A stretch of DNA of 64,000 nt. Source: Sarocladium kiliense (taxonomy: Eukaryota > Ascomycota > Sordariomycetes > Hypocreales > Sarocladiaceae). The DNA is taken from assembly GCA_030734395.1 (NCBI GenBank), contig JAUZTG010000012.1, positions 1,292,387 to 1,356,386 on the forward strand, given 5' to 3'. Below the pieces are notes generated by a model. It was not told where the DNA came from and ran no database searches. It was given only the letters and a program-made list of their open reading frames with translations. The position numbers and the translations under genes are program-made. This document shows, in pieces, positions 33,950 through 43,938 of this stretch (position 1 is the first letter of the stretch; each line of letters starts with the position of its first letter).

Positions 33950-34720
33950 TTACGCCTTCTTCTTTGACTTGGTAGTCTGCTGAAGGTGCTTGAAGGCCTT
34001 GGAAGTGGCGCACACGCTCTGGATCATAATGCCGCCGGGGATGACGATCCAGAAGGCGTTCATCAGGACGTAGTAAGCGTAGAAGTAAAAGGCCTCAGGA
34101 CGGCAGTACACCTCATTGTACACCTTCTCGTTGAAGAAGCAGGTGGCGTAGTAGAGGACGTCGCCATAGAACTGGCCCAGGCTGACGATGATGGAGGTAG
34201 GGTGGCGCAGAGGGTGGTCGACGAGGATGAAGTAGGCGATGGCGAAGGAGAGTGGGCCCCAGGCGATGGCGGTGATGGCCTCCATGCAGGTGACGAAGGA
34301 GTCCTTGGTCTGGTAGCGGGAGTCGGAGAGAGAGTACTCCTTCCAGAGCTGACCGAAAAGATCGGTGCGGCTGGGCATATGCTCAAAGTTGTAGGCGAAG
34401 TAACCTAATGAACGGGTCAATGGGATTCTTGTTCAAGGGAAGGGCTGTCTCATATTCAACTTACCCTCGAAGAAGAAGTGGATGAAGCCGCACATGACGA
34501 ACCACATCATGAGGAAGCGGTCACCGGTGCTCAGCTCGGGGCGGTACTTCTGAATGATTCCATGGGTCGAAGCAAACATGGCCAGGCAGCCAGCTGCAAA
34601 GCACGACACGAGAGCGATGGAGGAGAGAGTGTTGGGGACATAGTTGACGATCTCCCTCTCGTAGGTGGAAAAGGGGTGCGCGATGGCGTCCTTAATGAGG
34701 GTGGAGATCGGAGCCTCCAT
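33950..34720 (-). CDS. EXPERA/EBP-family sterol delta8-delta7 isomerase
   Basis: Two exons (34720-34465, 34404-33950; 60-nt intron) give 236 aa with four or five membrane helices. The polar active-site residues of emopamil-binding protein are visible: H81 and E85 in GFIHFFFEGYFAYN, the glutamate in CMEAITAIAWGP, and N and W in MNAFWIVIPGG. A C-terminal KSKKKA tail is a likely ER retrieval signal. EBP isomerises the 8(9) double bond of sterols to 7(8) in the ER. Many fungi use the unrelated Erg2 for this step, so this may be a second isomerase or act on another sterol. Confidence 0.88.
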
Positions 34721-35393
34721 TGTGAGAAATATCCGGTTCGTTTGCTGAGTCCAAGTTTCCGTTATCCTGAATGAAAGTTGACCTGATTGATGGTTTTGAA
34801 AGTTGCAGAGATGAAGTTTATATGTACCTCTGTATGTTGCGTCCCCGTCGATGCGTCGTCACAATGAAATGAAACTTTTCTGGGGACGCGATTGGCCCGT
34901 ATTCGTATTCGTCCCTACAGGCCCTGGAAGTCACTGAAATTGGGGGACGGCAAGCGCTGCGATTGGCTGGAGTTGCTCCCGGCCCCCGCGCGCACCGTAC
35001 ACGTGACCTAACTGGGCCATTCCGTGTCCCAAGTCTCGGAAACCATAGACAATGTTCTTGCAGAGTGAGTCCCGCATAATACGAATACAACGAAGAGCAT
35101 GGATGCATCTGCTGCATTTATGTAATAATCGCCGAAGAGTCTGACAGAAGCGGAGTTCCGCGTCATTATGGCCTTCTCCGAAGCCGTGTGTGGAGGCATC
35201 GTCAGCCGTCTCGGATTCACTCCTTGAGGAGAATTCTTTTTAGCTTGCTTCGTGGAAAGATTCTGTATTGAATCGTATCATGGCTACATCTCCTCCTCTC
35301 AAGAGCTCCAGGGTTGTGTATACCGCCATGCGTACCTGAAGCAATACATCCCTATAAGTCCCCGAATCGCGTTACATAGTCCAAAGTTCCTCC
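34721..35393. other. Intergenic, promoter of the EBP gene
   Basis: Minus-strand promoter of the EBP gene and 3' flank of the next permease. A CACGTGACC element at about 34999-35007 is a possible E-box. Nothing else recognised. Confidence 0.45.
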
Positions 35394-37139
35394 TTATGTC
35401 GTGAAAGGATTGTAGGCAATGCCCAGGCTCTCCGCCTCAGCACGCAGCTTCTTGTTCTTCCTCGTCAGGTGCCACTTCATTGCGCTCGCAATACCAATCG
35501 CAGCACTCGCGAACCCGATTTGTAAGAGCATTGCCATGGTGTAGCGAGGGGCATGCCTATCAGGGAAGAAGTAAGGTGAGATTACGTTTCCAAGATGGCC
35601 ACACAGGTTGACAATAGCTCCGCCAGCTGCACGCTTTTCAGGTGTCTGGCCGAGTGTTGACACAGCCCAGGTATACTGCATTGTGTTCGCCGAGAAGCAG
35701 CCAGCAGCGTAGAGGAAGGTCATGGCATAGCGGGCGGCATTATTACCGGTGGCGACGGTGACGATAAATCCCACAACTGAGCAGCTGAGAGGAATAATGA
35801 TGTGGAGACCACGCTCACCCCGGCGATCGGAGTCCCAAGAGACGTAGAAAGTCCAAAGCGTTCCCCAAACGTACGGCGGGGCCGTCATCAGGAGGGATGT
35901 CACGCGGGAGCCGAAGCCTGTGAAAGTATCATGTTAGCCACCGGATCTTACACTTCGAATTGAGAAAAAGTTTAGGGAAGTATATCTTACCAAGGCCGTT
36001 GATCATGGTAGGGAAGTAGTTGTTGAAGCCGTAGCTCGATGTGATGGAGAGGTTCAGGAACACGAAGCCGTAAAGCTTGATGTCGGTAAGAGCCAGTCTC
36101 AATCCAACCCAAACGGTCGACTTCTCTGAGTTCTCGACACGGTCATCGAGAATTCTGGCCGCAGCGACCTTGCGCATGTCTTCGCTCATGTACCACATAG
36201 CGCCGCCATTGTTTGAGGTTGGGAAGTTGGGAAGGATGAAGAAGGCAGTCAGAGCAAAGAAAGCGCTGCCAACGGCCTCAAGAACAAAAAGCCACTTCCA
36301 ACCAGCCAGGCCCATTGCGCCATCTAGACCGGCGAAAACACCGGCAGCGATCAGTCCAGAGAAGGCCTGGGCCAGGACCAGACCTGAGTAGAGGAGGGCG
36401 ACACGCAGACCAAACTCCCGACGTGTGTACCAGCAGGCCATAAGGAAGACGGCCTAAAACGAAGGCAAAAATGTTAGTAACGAAGAATAGAGGAGGCTCG
36501 ACAAAGAAATGCTGAGAGAGGTACATCTTGTACGTACACCTGGGAACAAGGGAGCCTCCACGATACCCAACACAAACTGAACAGCCCAAAGAGAACCGGC
36601 GCTTGTGCATCCAACCGTGGCAGCGGAGACAGCAGACCAAACCAAGGCTGCGGCAGAGAGGTAGATGTTGGGTCGGACACGGGTCATCAGCATGTTGGAA
36701 GGTAGCTGGGCAAGCATATAGCCAACAGTCAAGATAGCCACAGCAGTCTGGAAATACAGTTAGCAAAGGCTAGCCAAAGTATGAAGGTTCAAGACCGTGG
36801 AAGACGTACCTGATAGTCTCCATCCACAAGGCCAAGGTCTTCATCAAATGTGTTGAGACGAGCCTGTGCGATGTTGGTCCGGTTGAGATAGTTGAACATG
36901 TAGAGAATCCAGAGCTGAGGAAGCATCCAGGTGTCTAGCTTGCGGACAATCTGTTTTTGGAGCTGTTCCGCGTTGTCCAAGTTGAGCTCGGCGACATGGT
37001 TGATATCAGCGCACACCTCCAGCTTCTTCCCATCCATCTTGGGTCCAACAAACGAGGCATCGAGCTCAGGGGCGATGACATCGTGGAGATGCTTGGACGC
37101 CCCTAAGTTGCCGTCTTCGGCAGTCTTGACGTCCGACAT
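35394..37139 (-). CDS. MFS permease, DAL5/allantoate-tartrate (ACS) type, paralogue 1
   Basis: Four exons (37139-36810, 36747-36538, 36453-35991, 35917-35394) give 508 aa. The anion:cation symporter signatures are LPMLWILYMFNYLNRTNIA-like residues before TM1 (here LPQLWILYMFNYLNRTNI), the GYMLAQLPSNMLMTRVRP stretch, EAPLFPG before TM5 and RRGERG in the central loop. Substrates of this family are small carboxylates such as allantoate, nicotinate or tartrate. It is about half identical by eye to the permease at 39867-41668 and shares its intron at the FPG codon, so the two are a local duplication. Its promoter lacks the CCGATCGG palindrome. Confidence 0.9.
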
Positions 37140-39866
37140 GGCTTTTCTCCAAGCTATTTTCAGCGTTGTTTTTAGAAAGTCAAGGAGTTTGAGTCCCTTG
37201 GGCTTATGAGACGCAAGAAGAGGGCAGAAGGAGAGGAGCGGAAGGAACAGGAGGGAAGAGAGGAAGGAGGAAGGGTCACGAATGCGAGTCTAGGACGTAG
37301 CAAGGTGAACGAACATGTCAGCTTTATAGGGCCAACAGGGAGGCAACTAAACACCTCTCCCCCTCTTAGACAACGAAGGATCTGGGCGCGATTGCCAAAG
37401 TCCGCGCGCTTGGGGTAACAGAATTGTACTCAGTTCCCCACGGGGACGCCGAGCCTGCTAGGTGCAGTGGCTATCACAAAGGTCGGCGCGGGGGTTCCTC
37501 GGAAGGCAACTCCTTATCCTGGGGTCACTCCTCCTCAGGGCTTCACCGGGTGTCGATCGAGACATTTTGATACACATGGTGTAGTCCCCGTGGAGATCAC
37601 CAGTGAGATGAGGGACGTAGGGGTGTCTGCCGCGTAGCCACGCCAAGCTGGCCAATGCTCTCGCTGTTGTTGGGTTGAAATGCTTGTCCAGCGGGGTACT
37701 GTACATGTTGCCAAGCTTATATACGGGTTACGGTCTAATACCGAAGGTGTCTTGGTCCGGTCATGTTGTCACATTTCTGGAACGACGGATGCAGCCTTCG
37801 GGGATCAATGACGTTCGTCGATCGCCTGCGAATCGTGTAGTTGATCAGGCTGTGGCTCGACATGATCGTGGCTCGCTCTTGCACATCGTGTTGGGGTTCG
37901 GTGCATCAGCTCAGGAGGGAGTTTTTCTCAGGAGTCCTCCTCGAACCTTTCGTCCCACCGGGGACAAGGCCAGACTTTGTAGTTGGCCAAGACTTTGTCC
38001 GTGCGAGCCAACGCTGATCCATGCCAGTTGCTCACTGCCAATCACGTCATGAGTCGTGTAAGCGGGGAGTTGCATTGCCCAGACGGCGTCCAAAAGTGAG
38101 TGCCGATTCCAAGCATCGCGAGACGCTCTTAACTGCATCTAGTTAAAGAGCCAAGTTGCGGCGAACAGGCAACAACGATCGCCTTTTGATCGTCATCCAC
38201 ATGTGATGCTACAGTGACCACGCAGCGAGTCGTGCACCATGCCACTCACACGACTTGGCAGGCAAGTCGCTCACTTGAAGTGTCATAGATGAAAGGCGAA
38301 CTCGGGATTTCACGGCGCGTATTTTCGTCGCACCATGTCTCTTCTCTTCCCCTTTGGATGACACGCATTGTATGACAACAGCTTGACCAGGATGAAGTCC
38401 TGCAGTGGGGATCCAAAGAAGAACCTGAGCTTCAAAGCAGATCTAGACTCCCGAAGAGAGATCCGGACATTGGCGCCAAGTTTCTCACGTATATAGAGTT
38501 ACTGGGCATGGGAAGGCCAGCCTCTTATATGCGTCCCTGCTCCACCAATTCATCTCCTCCAGGTCAGTCGACTGCGAGCCTCGCGGAGGAGCTGCCTTGC
38601 TGAACGCCGCCCACGCATGTGGCTTGCCAGTGATGGCAGACTAGGGACAAAGACCCGCAGATACCGGTGCACCTGGCGGATCAGCGAGAAGCACCATGTG
38701 CGCGAAATATAAGCTTAAAACCTCATTTCAACCAGAGGTCCCATAGAATGCCGCCTGATTAGAGATCACATTGTCATCCCCATGCTGCCCCCTGACATTG
38801 CGCTAAGCTTGCTGAAACTTAGCGTAGGCCTGTCTGTGGAGAGAGCGCAGGGACCAGAGCCAGCCACCAGTCGGTGAGATTCGCATTGTTGGATCCCGGT
38901 GGAAGATGTTAACTCCGTCCTTCGGCGAATCCTTCCACCGCAATGCGGGGGACTGGGGCATGAGGGGAATTGAAGAGTACCGGGAGCATTGGCGTCGTTG
39001 GGCGAGTACTCAGGGTTTCATACCTATGCACCAGAGAGGCTGTTGAAGATCCAGTGGGAGCCTGAGCTATACTGGCCAGACTATCGCATCGGGTTGCTCA
39101 TGTGACTGTACTGTTTATGGCTCACCTTGTCAGCGCGGAAACCCACAGCAATTACGTTAATAAGCATCCCGTTGTTTATTTCCGTCGTAGGTCCCTTGCT
39201 TTCGGGAACATTGCACCGACGTGCAGGTCATCCATCTCTACTGTAGTAAAGAAGCCGAATTGCGGAGTATATCTCCGGCATATTGTTCCATTACGCATCT
39301 ATCTACTACATGATGGCACGGCTGATCAAGCCTGTGCGATATTTCCCCCTCGCCTGCATCCCCTCCGAAAACTGGGCAGTTCCTACTAGCCACTTGCCCT
39401 CACATTGCGCCAAGAGCTCCGTGATGCACTTCTGGAGTTTAATAGTTTGGGTAATTTCAGCAAGTTGGCAACCGTTAGATCGTGATTGATCCTAGACTTT
39501 CTCGACACTTGGGGGTATCCAGCCGCAGGCTCCCTTCCCCAGATTGATCATAACCAGCTTTGGACGGCTTGCACAGAGCGACTCAAATCTTTCCTACTTT
39601 GGATCCAATTTCTCTTCAAATGGTACAAAAATAAAGTCTGAGAACAGCAGTATATGAAGAAATCTTGCTCATCCTCAGAGTTGCTTCGCTTCCCCAGAAT
39701 CTGCTTCCAATATCTATGGTAGCCTGGTGACCTTCGCAAAGCTGTCCTTGATCTGAACAATAAATGCAAGGCGGAAGTTATGGAGTTCAGAAAAAAGGTG
39801 TTATTGTCAATTAATGTGATCCAAGTTATTATGTTGATGGGCCTGTACTGGCATGTGACGATTGTC
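37140..39866. other. Long intergenic region between paralogous permeases
   Basis: 2.7 kb with no gene I can support; only short frames without partners. It could hold a decayed gene or a non-coding transcript, but I see no conserved protein remnant, RNA gene or repeat. Confidence 0.45.
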
Positions 39867-41668
39867 CTATGTAGTGTAGAGCGTAACAGGCTGGTTAGTC
39901 CTCTCGCCTTCCGCAATCAAGGCTTTATTAGCTCTTCGAAGTAACCATTTCATGAGCATAGACGCGACAATACTCAGTGCGGAGAATGCCATCATCAGAA
40001 GCATAGCCATGACATATCGGGGGCCATCTGAGGAAGGGAAGAAGTACGGGCTCCAGATGTTGCCGAACTGAGAGAGAAGATTGACAATAGCCGTCGCGCA
40101 GGCCCTCTTCTCGGGGGTTTGGTTCAGCGAGGAGGCTGCCCACGAGTATACTGCTGCATTTGCGGCAAAGGCACCAGCACAGTACAGGAAAGAAGCGAAG
40201 TAGCGGGCTGGGTTGTTGAGAGTGGCCACAGAGATGATGAACCCAACAATGGCAACGGCCATTGGGACGGAGATATGGTAGCCGCGCTCATTGAAGCGAT
40301 CGCTAGAGTATGCGACCATGAAAGAGATGACGGCACCGAACAGGTAGGGAGGCGCTGTGAGGACTAGAGTAATTGTGCGATTGCCAAGGTTCATGGATTT
40401 GACGATGCTATATCTTGAGGTCAGGGCTTTGAGAACGGAACGCGTCGTTGGGGGGGAACACACGTTGGAAAGAAGTTATTGAAGCCATATGCGGTGTGAT
40501 TGGCACATAGAATGATGACCTGCGGAATTGTATGAGCAACTAGGTCCCAGGTGAAGTAGCGATATCTCCAGAGAAGGCACTTACAAATACCCAGGTACGG
40601 ATATCCATCACAGCTAGCTTGAGGCCGTGCCAGACGGAGCGATCAGCCGTAGGCAAGGAGACACGGTCTAGGGCAATGCGCTGACGCGCCAGTGCACGTT
40701 CTTCAGCACTCATGAGCCACTTCCCGCTGCCAGTGTTCGACTCGGGGAAGTCTGGGAGGACAACGAACCCCACGATGGCGGCGACAACGGTTGCAGCACC
40801 TTCGAGGATAAACAGCCACTGCCATCCGTCTAAGCCAGCCTTTTTAGAAAGACCAGCAAAGATACCGGCTGCGATGAGGCCAGAGAAGGCGGTGGCAAGA
40901 ACAAGGCCGGAGTAGAGAACGGCCGTGCGAAGAGCGAGCTCCTTCCGGGTGTACCACGAGGAAAGCATGAAAAATGCCTTTGTTCCCATCAAGGTCAGTC
41001 AAAGACTTACATAACTGCACCACGAAGTATAAAGAATGGTGTTGAGGATTATTTGACTTACTCCTGGGAAGAAAGGTGCCTCAACGATACCGAGGAAGAA
41101 GCGAACAGCAACCAACTGGGAAAAGCTACGGACACTCGCAGTACTTGCCGAGACACAGGCCCAGACGAGAACGCAGCAGGGCAGGTAGATGCTAGGACGC
41201 ACCCTCGTTAAGATCATATTGGAGGGCAACTGAGCAAGCATGTATCCCACGTTCAGAATGGAGACTGCCACGTTGAACTGGTTTCCAGTCAGGCCAACAT
41301 GGAGTTCGAAGTCGTCTAGGCGGGCTTGGCTGCATGAATTATACCCAGGGTCAGCGTCATGTTCAACATTTCCATCTTGGCCCACGTAGAGGAGCAAAAG
41401 AAGGACGATAGAAGTTTTGGGTAGCTCACGCGATGTTGTTCCGGTCAAGATAATTGAACATGTAGAGAACCCAGACCATAGGAAGGAGAGTCATGTCTAG
41501 CTTGCGTACGAGCTTGCGCTCAGCAGCCTGCCATTCGGGGCCCTCGTGATGGCCAAAGACGCTCTCTAGGACTTGTTTTTCACCGCTGGTCGCCTCGTCG
41601 GCTGACTTCAGGTGAACAGACATGGCATCCTCAGGATCTGTCACTGTTGAATGTTTCGCACTCGCCAT
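39867..41668 (-). CDS. MFS permease, DAL5/ACS type, paralogue 2
   Basis: Five exons (41668-41430, 41329-41062, 40977-40585, 40519-40464, 40407-39867) give 498 aa. Same signatures as paralogue 1: LPMVWVLYMFNYLDRNNIA, GYMLAQLPSNMILTRVRP, EAPFFPG and FNERG. A mini-exon of 56 nt encodes the HTAYGFNNFFPT segment. The third exon begins after the atypical acceptor AAAG at 40978, and the second intron contains an additional GTAAGT and a CAG that could give a splice variant. Divergent from the C-C lyase gene across a promoter with four CCGATCGG palindromes, so it is the likely importer for that pathway, carrying a small carboxylate with protons. Confidence 0.9.
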
Positions 41669-41911
41669 CTTATGGCAAAATCTTGAAAGAAACTGGAGAG
41701 GAAGTGAGGAAGGAAAGACAGCAAACAAGGGCTGCAGGGTTAATCTTGATTATGCAAGTAGTCTCAAACAAGGAGCTGTTATTAGATAGCCTGAACCGAG
41801 ATGCTACTCCTCACGAAGAGCAGGTTGTTCTAGCTTTATAATCGCCGGAGGTAGAGCGGGAAATGCTGTGTCGACAGTAATCAGACTTGTAGATGCTACC
41901 ATAGGCCATGT

Positions 41912-41919
41912 CCGATCGG
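41912..41919. promoter_or_regulatory. CCGATCGG palindrome, copy 1
   Basis: CCG and CGG half-sites with a 2-bp AT spacer; context TCCGATCGGCA. 244 bp upstream of the permease ATG. Confidence 0.65.
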
Positions 41920-42060
41920 CACCGCTGATCAACCAGCATCATGGGGTAACAAAATGCGGGGGATACCTGGGGTCCCCAGGTATGTCCTATTTCCCCACGC
42001 TATATCGTGTCGAAGCATTCTGAGATAGACGAGACGAACCCAAGGGCTGACTTCGTTTGG

Positions 42061-42068
42061 CCGATCGG
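42061..42068. promoter_or_regulatory. CCGATCGG palindrome, copy 2
   Basis: Context GGCCGATCGGCA, extending the palindrome by one base each side. 342 bp upstream of the lyase ATG. Confidence 0.7.
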
Positions 42069-42093
42069 CATGAGAGTCCCAACGACTAGCTCG

Positions 42094-42101
42094 CCGATCG
42101 G
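42094..42101. promoter_or_regulatory. CCGATCGG palindrome, copy 3
   Basis: Context CGCCGATCGGTG, 33 bp after copy 2, about three helical turns. Confidence 0.65.
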
Positions 42102-42148
42102 TGGTTTCGCCAGTCAGCCAGCTCGGTAAAGGACCAATCCAAGAGTCG

Positions 42149-42156
42149 CCGATCGG
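42149..42156. promoter_or_regulatory. CCGATCGG palindrome, copy 4
   Basis: Context CGCCGATCGGCA, 253 bp upstream of the lyase ATG. Confidence 0.65.
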
Positions 42157-42409
42157 CAAACTCCATCGACGTCACCAGGGCCTGGAGGAGCGATCGCAGT
42201 CCGGGCCATCACTTACACCCGCGACATGCATTAACCAGCAAATCCCACATTCCGCCCTGCGAGATCGGAAGGCAGAAGATCGCATTTATAACGTGGCATT
42301 GGTACTGACCAGGAACTATCCGAGATCATTCCTGTAACACTAGCGACCCTGCCACCAGCATCATCTTTCACCAACAAACATCACTCACCTCCGCCTAGGA
42401 ACCTCCATC

Positions 42410-43423
42410 ATGTCTGTTACCAACGGTCATAGCGCAGTCAACGGCAGTGCCGTCAAGGTGCCTGCCGCGACTAAACTGAGAGAGCTCATTCGTACTAGCG
42501 ACTTCATTGTCGCCCCTGGTGTCTATGAAGGCTTCAGCGCTCGCATTGCCCTCGAAGTTGGCTTTGACTGCCTCTATATGGTGCGATCCTTCCGCCGCTT
42601 CTGCTCCTCCTCATTCTGCGTGCTTAAAATGTCATATATGCTAACTTGCGATCTGTAGACTGGTGCGGGTACCGTTGCCTCCAAGCTCGGTCAGCCTGAC
42701 CTGGGCTTCGCCTCCTTGAACGATATGCGTGAGCATGCGGAGATGATTGCCAACCTAGACCCTGCAGTGCCGCTCATTGCTGATGCTGACACTGGCTATG
42801 GCGGTCCTAACATGGTGGCCCGCACTGTCGCCCAGTACCACCGCTCTGGCGTGGCCGGTCTGCACATTGAGGATCAAATACAGACCAAGCGGTGCGGCCA
42901 TCTGGGCGGCAAGGCTGTCGTTGATATCGAGACCTTCGTATCCCGCATCCGCGCGGCTTTCGAGGCCCGCAAGTCACTCGGCTCTGATATTGTCGTTATT
43001 GCCCGCACGGACAGCCTGCAGACCCATGGTTTCGACGAGTCAATCCGCCGCCTCAAAGCCGCCGTCGATGCTGGGGCAGATGTTTGCTTCCTTGAGGGCA
43101 TCACCTCGGCGGAAGAGGCCCGCGAGGCGTGCAAACTCCTGGCACCCGCACCCGTTTTACTAAATATGGTGGAACACGGTGCGACGCCTAGCTGGACGCC
43201 TGCCGAGGCCAAGGAGTTGGGCTTCAAGATGATGATCTTCCCCTTCGCGTCGATTGGGCCGGCATACAATGCGATTAAGGATGTCTTTGTAAAGATTAAG
43301 GAGGAGGGAAGGACTGGTCTGCAGAAGGACTTCACCCCCAAGAAGCTTTTCACGATCGTTGGATTGGAGCAGGCGATTGCAGTAGACAATGCGTCAGGGG
43401 GGAGCCTGTACAGCAAGGTCTGA
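42410..43423 (+). CDS. PEP-mutase/isocitrate-lyase superfamily C-C lyase (2-hydroxy-dicarboxylate lyase-like)
   Basis: Two exons (42410-42580, 42659-43423; 78-nt intron, donor GTGCGA) give 311 aa. The Mg site is DADTGYG (D99, D101) with an EDQ ligand at 129-131, and the catalytic loop is KRCGH (134-138); the cysteine marks a lyase rather than a phosphonate mutase. Relatives include methylisocitrate lyase, 2,3-dimethylmalate lyase, oxaloacetase and the citramalate-cleaving petal death protein. The length is that of this short group, not of isocitrate lyase proper (about 530 aa). It should split a 2-hydroxy-dicarboxylate into a 2-oxo acid and a carboxylate. Context (permease, regulator, fumarase-like enzyme) suggests catabolism of a C4-C6 dicarboxylate. 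Confidence 0.88.
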
Positions 43424-43784
43424 GAACCGAGTCCAGGGATTAGTCTGAGATCAACTTTATGTCTTCCCTAAGCATTAAATTTACTCCATTGATTGTTCCA
43501 CACTGCGGCAAATACTTATCAACATGTATTTCATAAGGAAGTTTTGCAGTCCTCAAATCCCGTATGCCTATAACCACAAGATGAAAAAGTGGACGAAATA
43601 CTGAAGTTTCCTTTCCAAAGACTCAATTCCTCTCGGGAACTTGAAGAGTGTATGATACTGCAATTTCTATACTAGTATTACACAGTAATGTCGGGCATTA
43701 CTTCTGGCTTTCGGCAATGATATGCAATATCTCACTACCTAACAGGCCCCTCAGCTGGTGGTGATGTCCGAATACTGTTTGCCG

Positions 43785-43792
43785 CCGATCGG
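43785..43792. promoter_or_regulatory. CCGATCGG palindrome, copy 5
   Basis: Context CGCCGATCGGCG, 147 bp before the proposed ATG of the regulator. Confidence 0.7.
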
Positions 43793-43796
43793 CGGT

Positions 43797-43804
43797 CCGA
43801 TCGG
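43797..43804. promoter_or_regulatory. CCGATCGG palindrome, copy 6
   Basis: Twelve bases after copy 5, about one helical turn, so two dimers could bind on the same DNA face. Confidence 0.7.
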
Positions 43805-43938
43805 CTCAGTCCTCCTCCGATCTTGCCGACGACAACACTGGCCACCGCCCGACCGGAGACGGGTCGTATTATACGCCTGTATCACAACGTCGCCTGTCAG
43901 AGAATCGCGATAAAAAGTTGTCCGATACGGAGATCTCT

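Larger units (their letters stand above)
41669..42409. promoter_or_regulatory. Divergent promoter with four CCGATCGG palindromes
   Basis: 741 bp between the permease and lyase ATGs. Palindromes lie at 41912-41919, 42061-42068, 42094-42101 and 42149-42156, each entered separately. No coding sequence seen. Confidence 0.7.
43424..43938. promoter_or_regulatory. Promoter of the Leu3/War1-like regulator
   Basis: 515 bp; contains two palindromes at 43785-43792 and 43797-43804, plus a CCGATC half at about 43817. Confidence 0.65.

Noticed and set aside
33986..34408. 140-codon plus-strand frame antisense to the EBP gene
   Set aside because: It is Gly/Val/Glu-rich shadow coding opposite a well-supported gene and has no motif.
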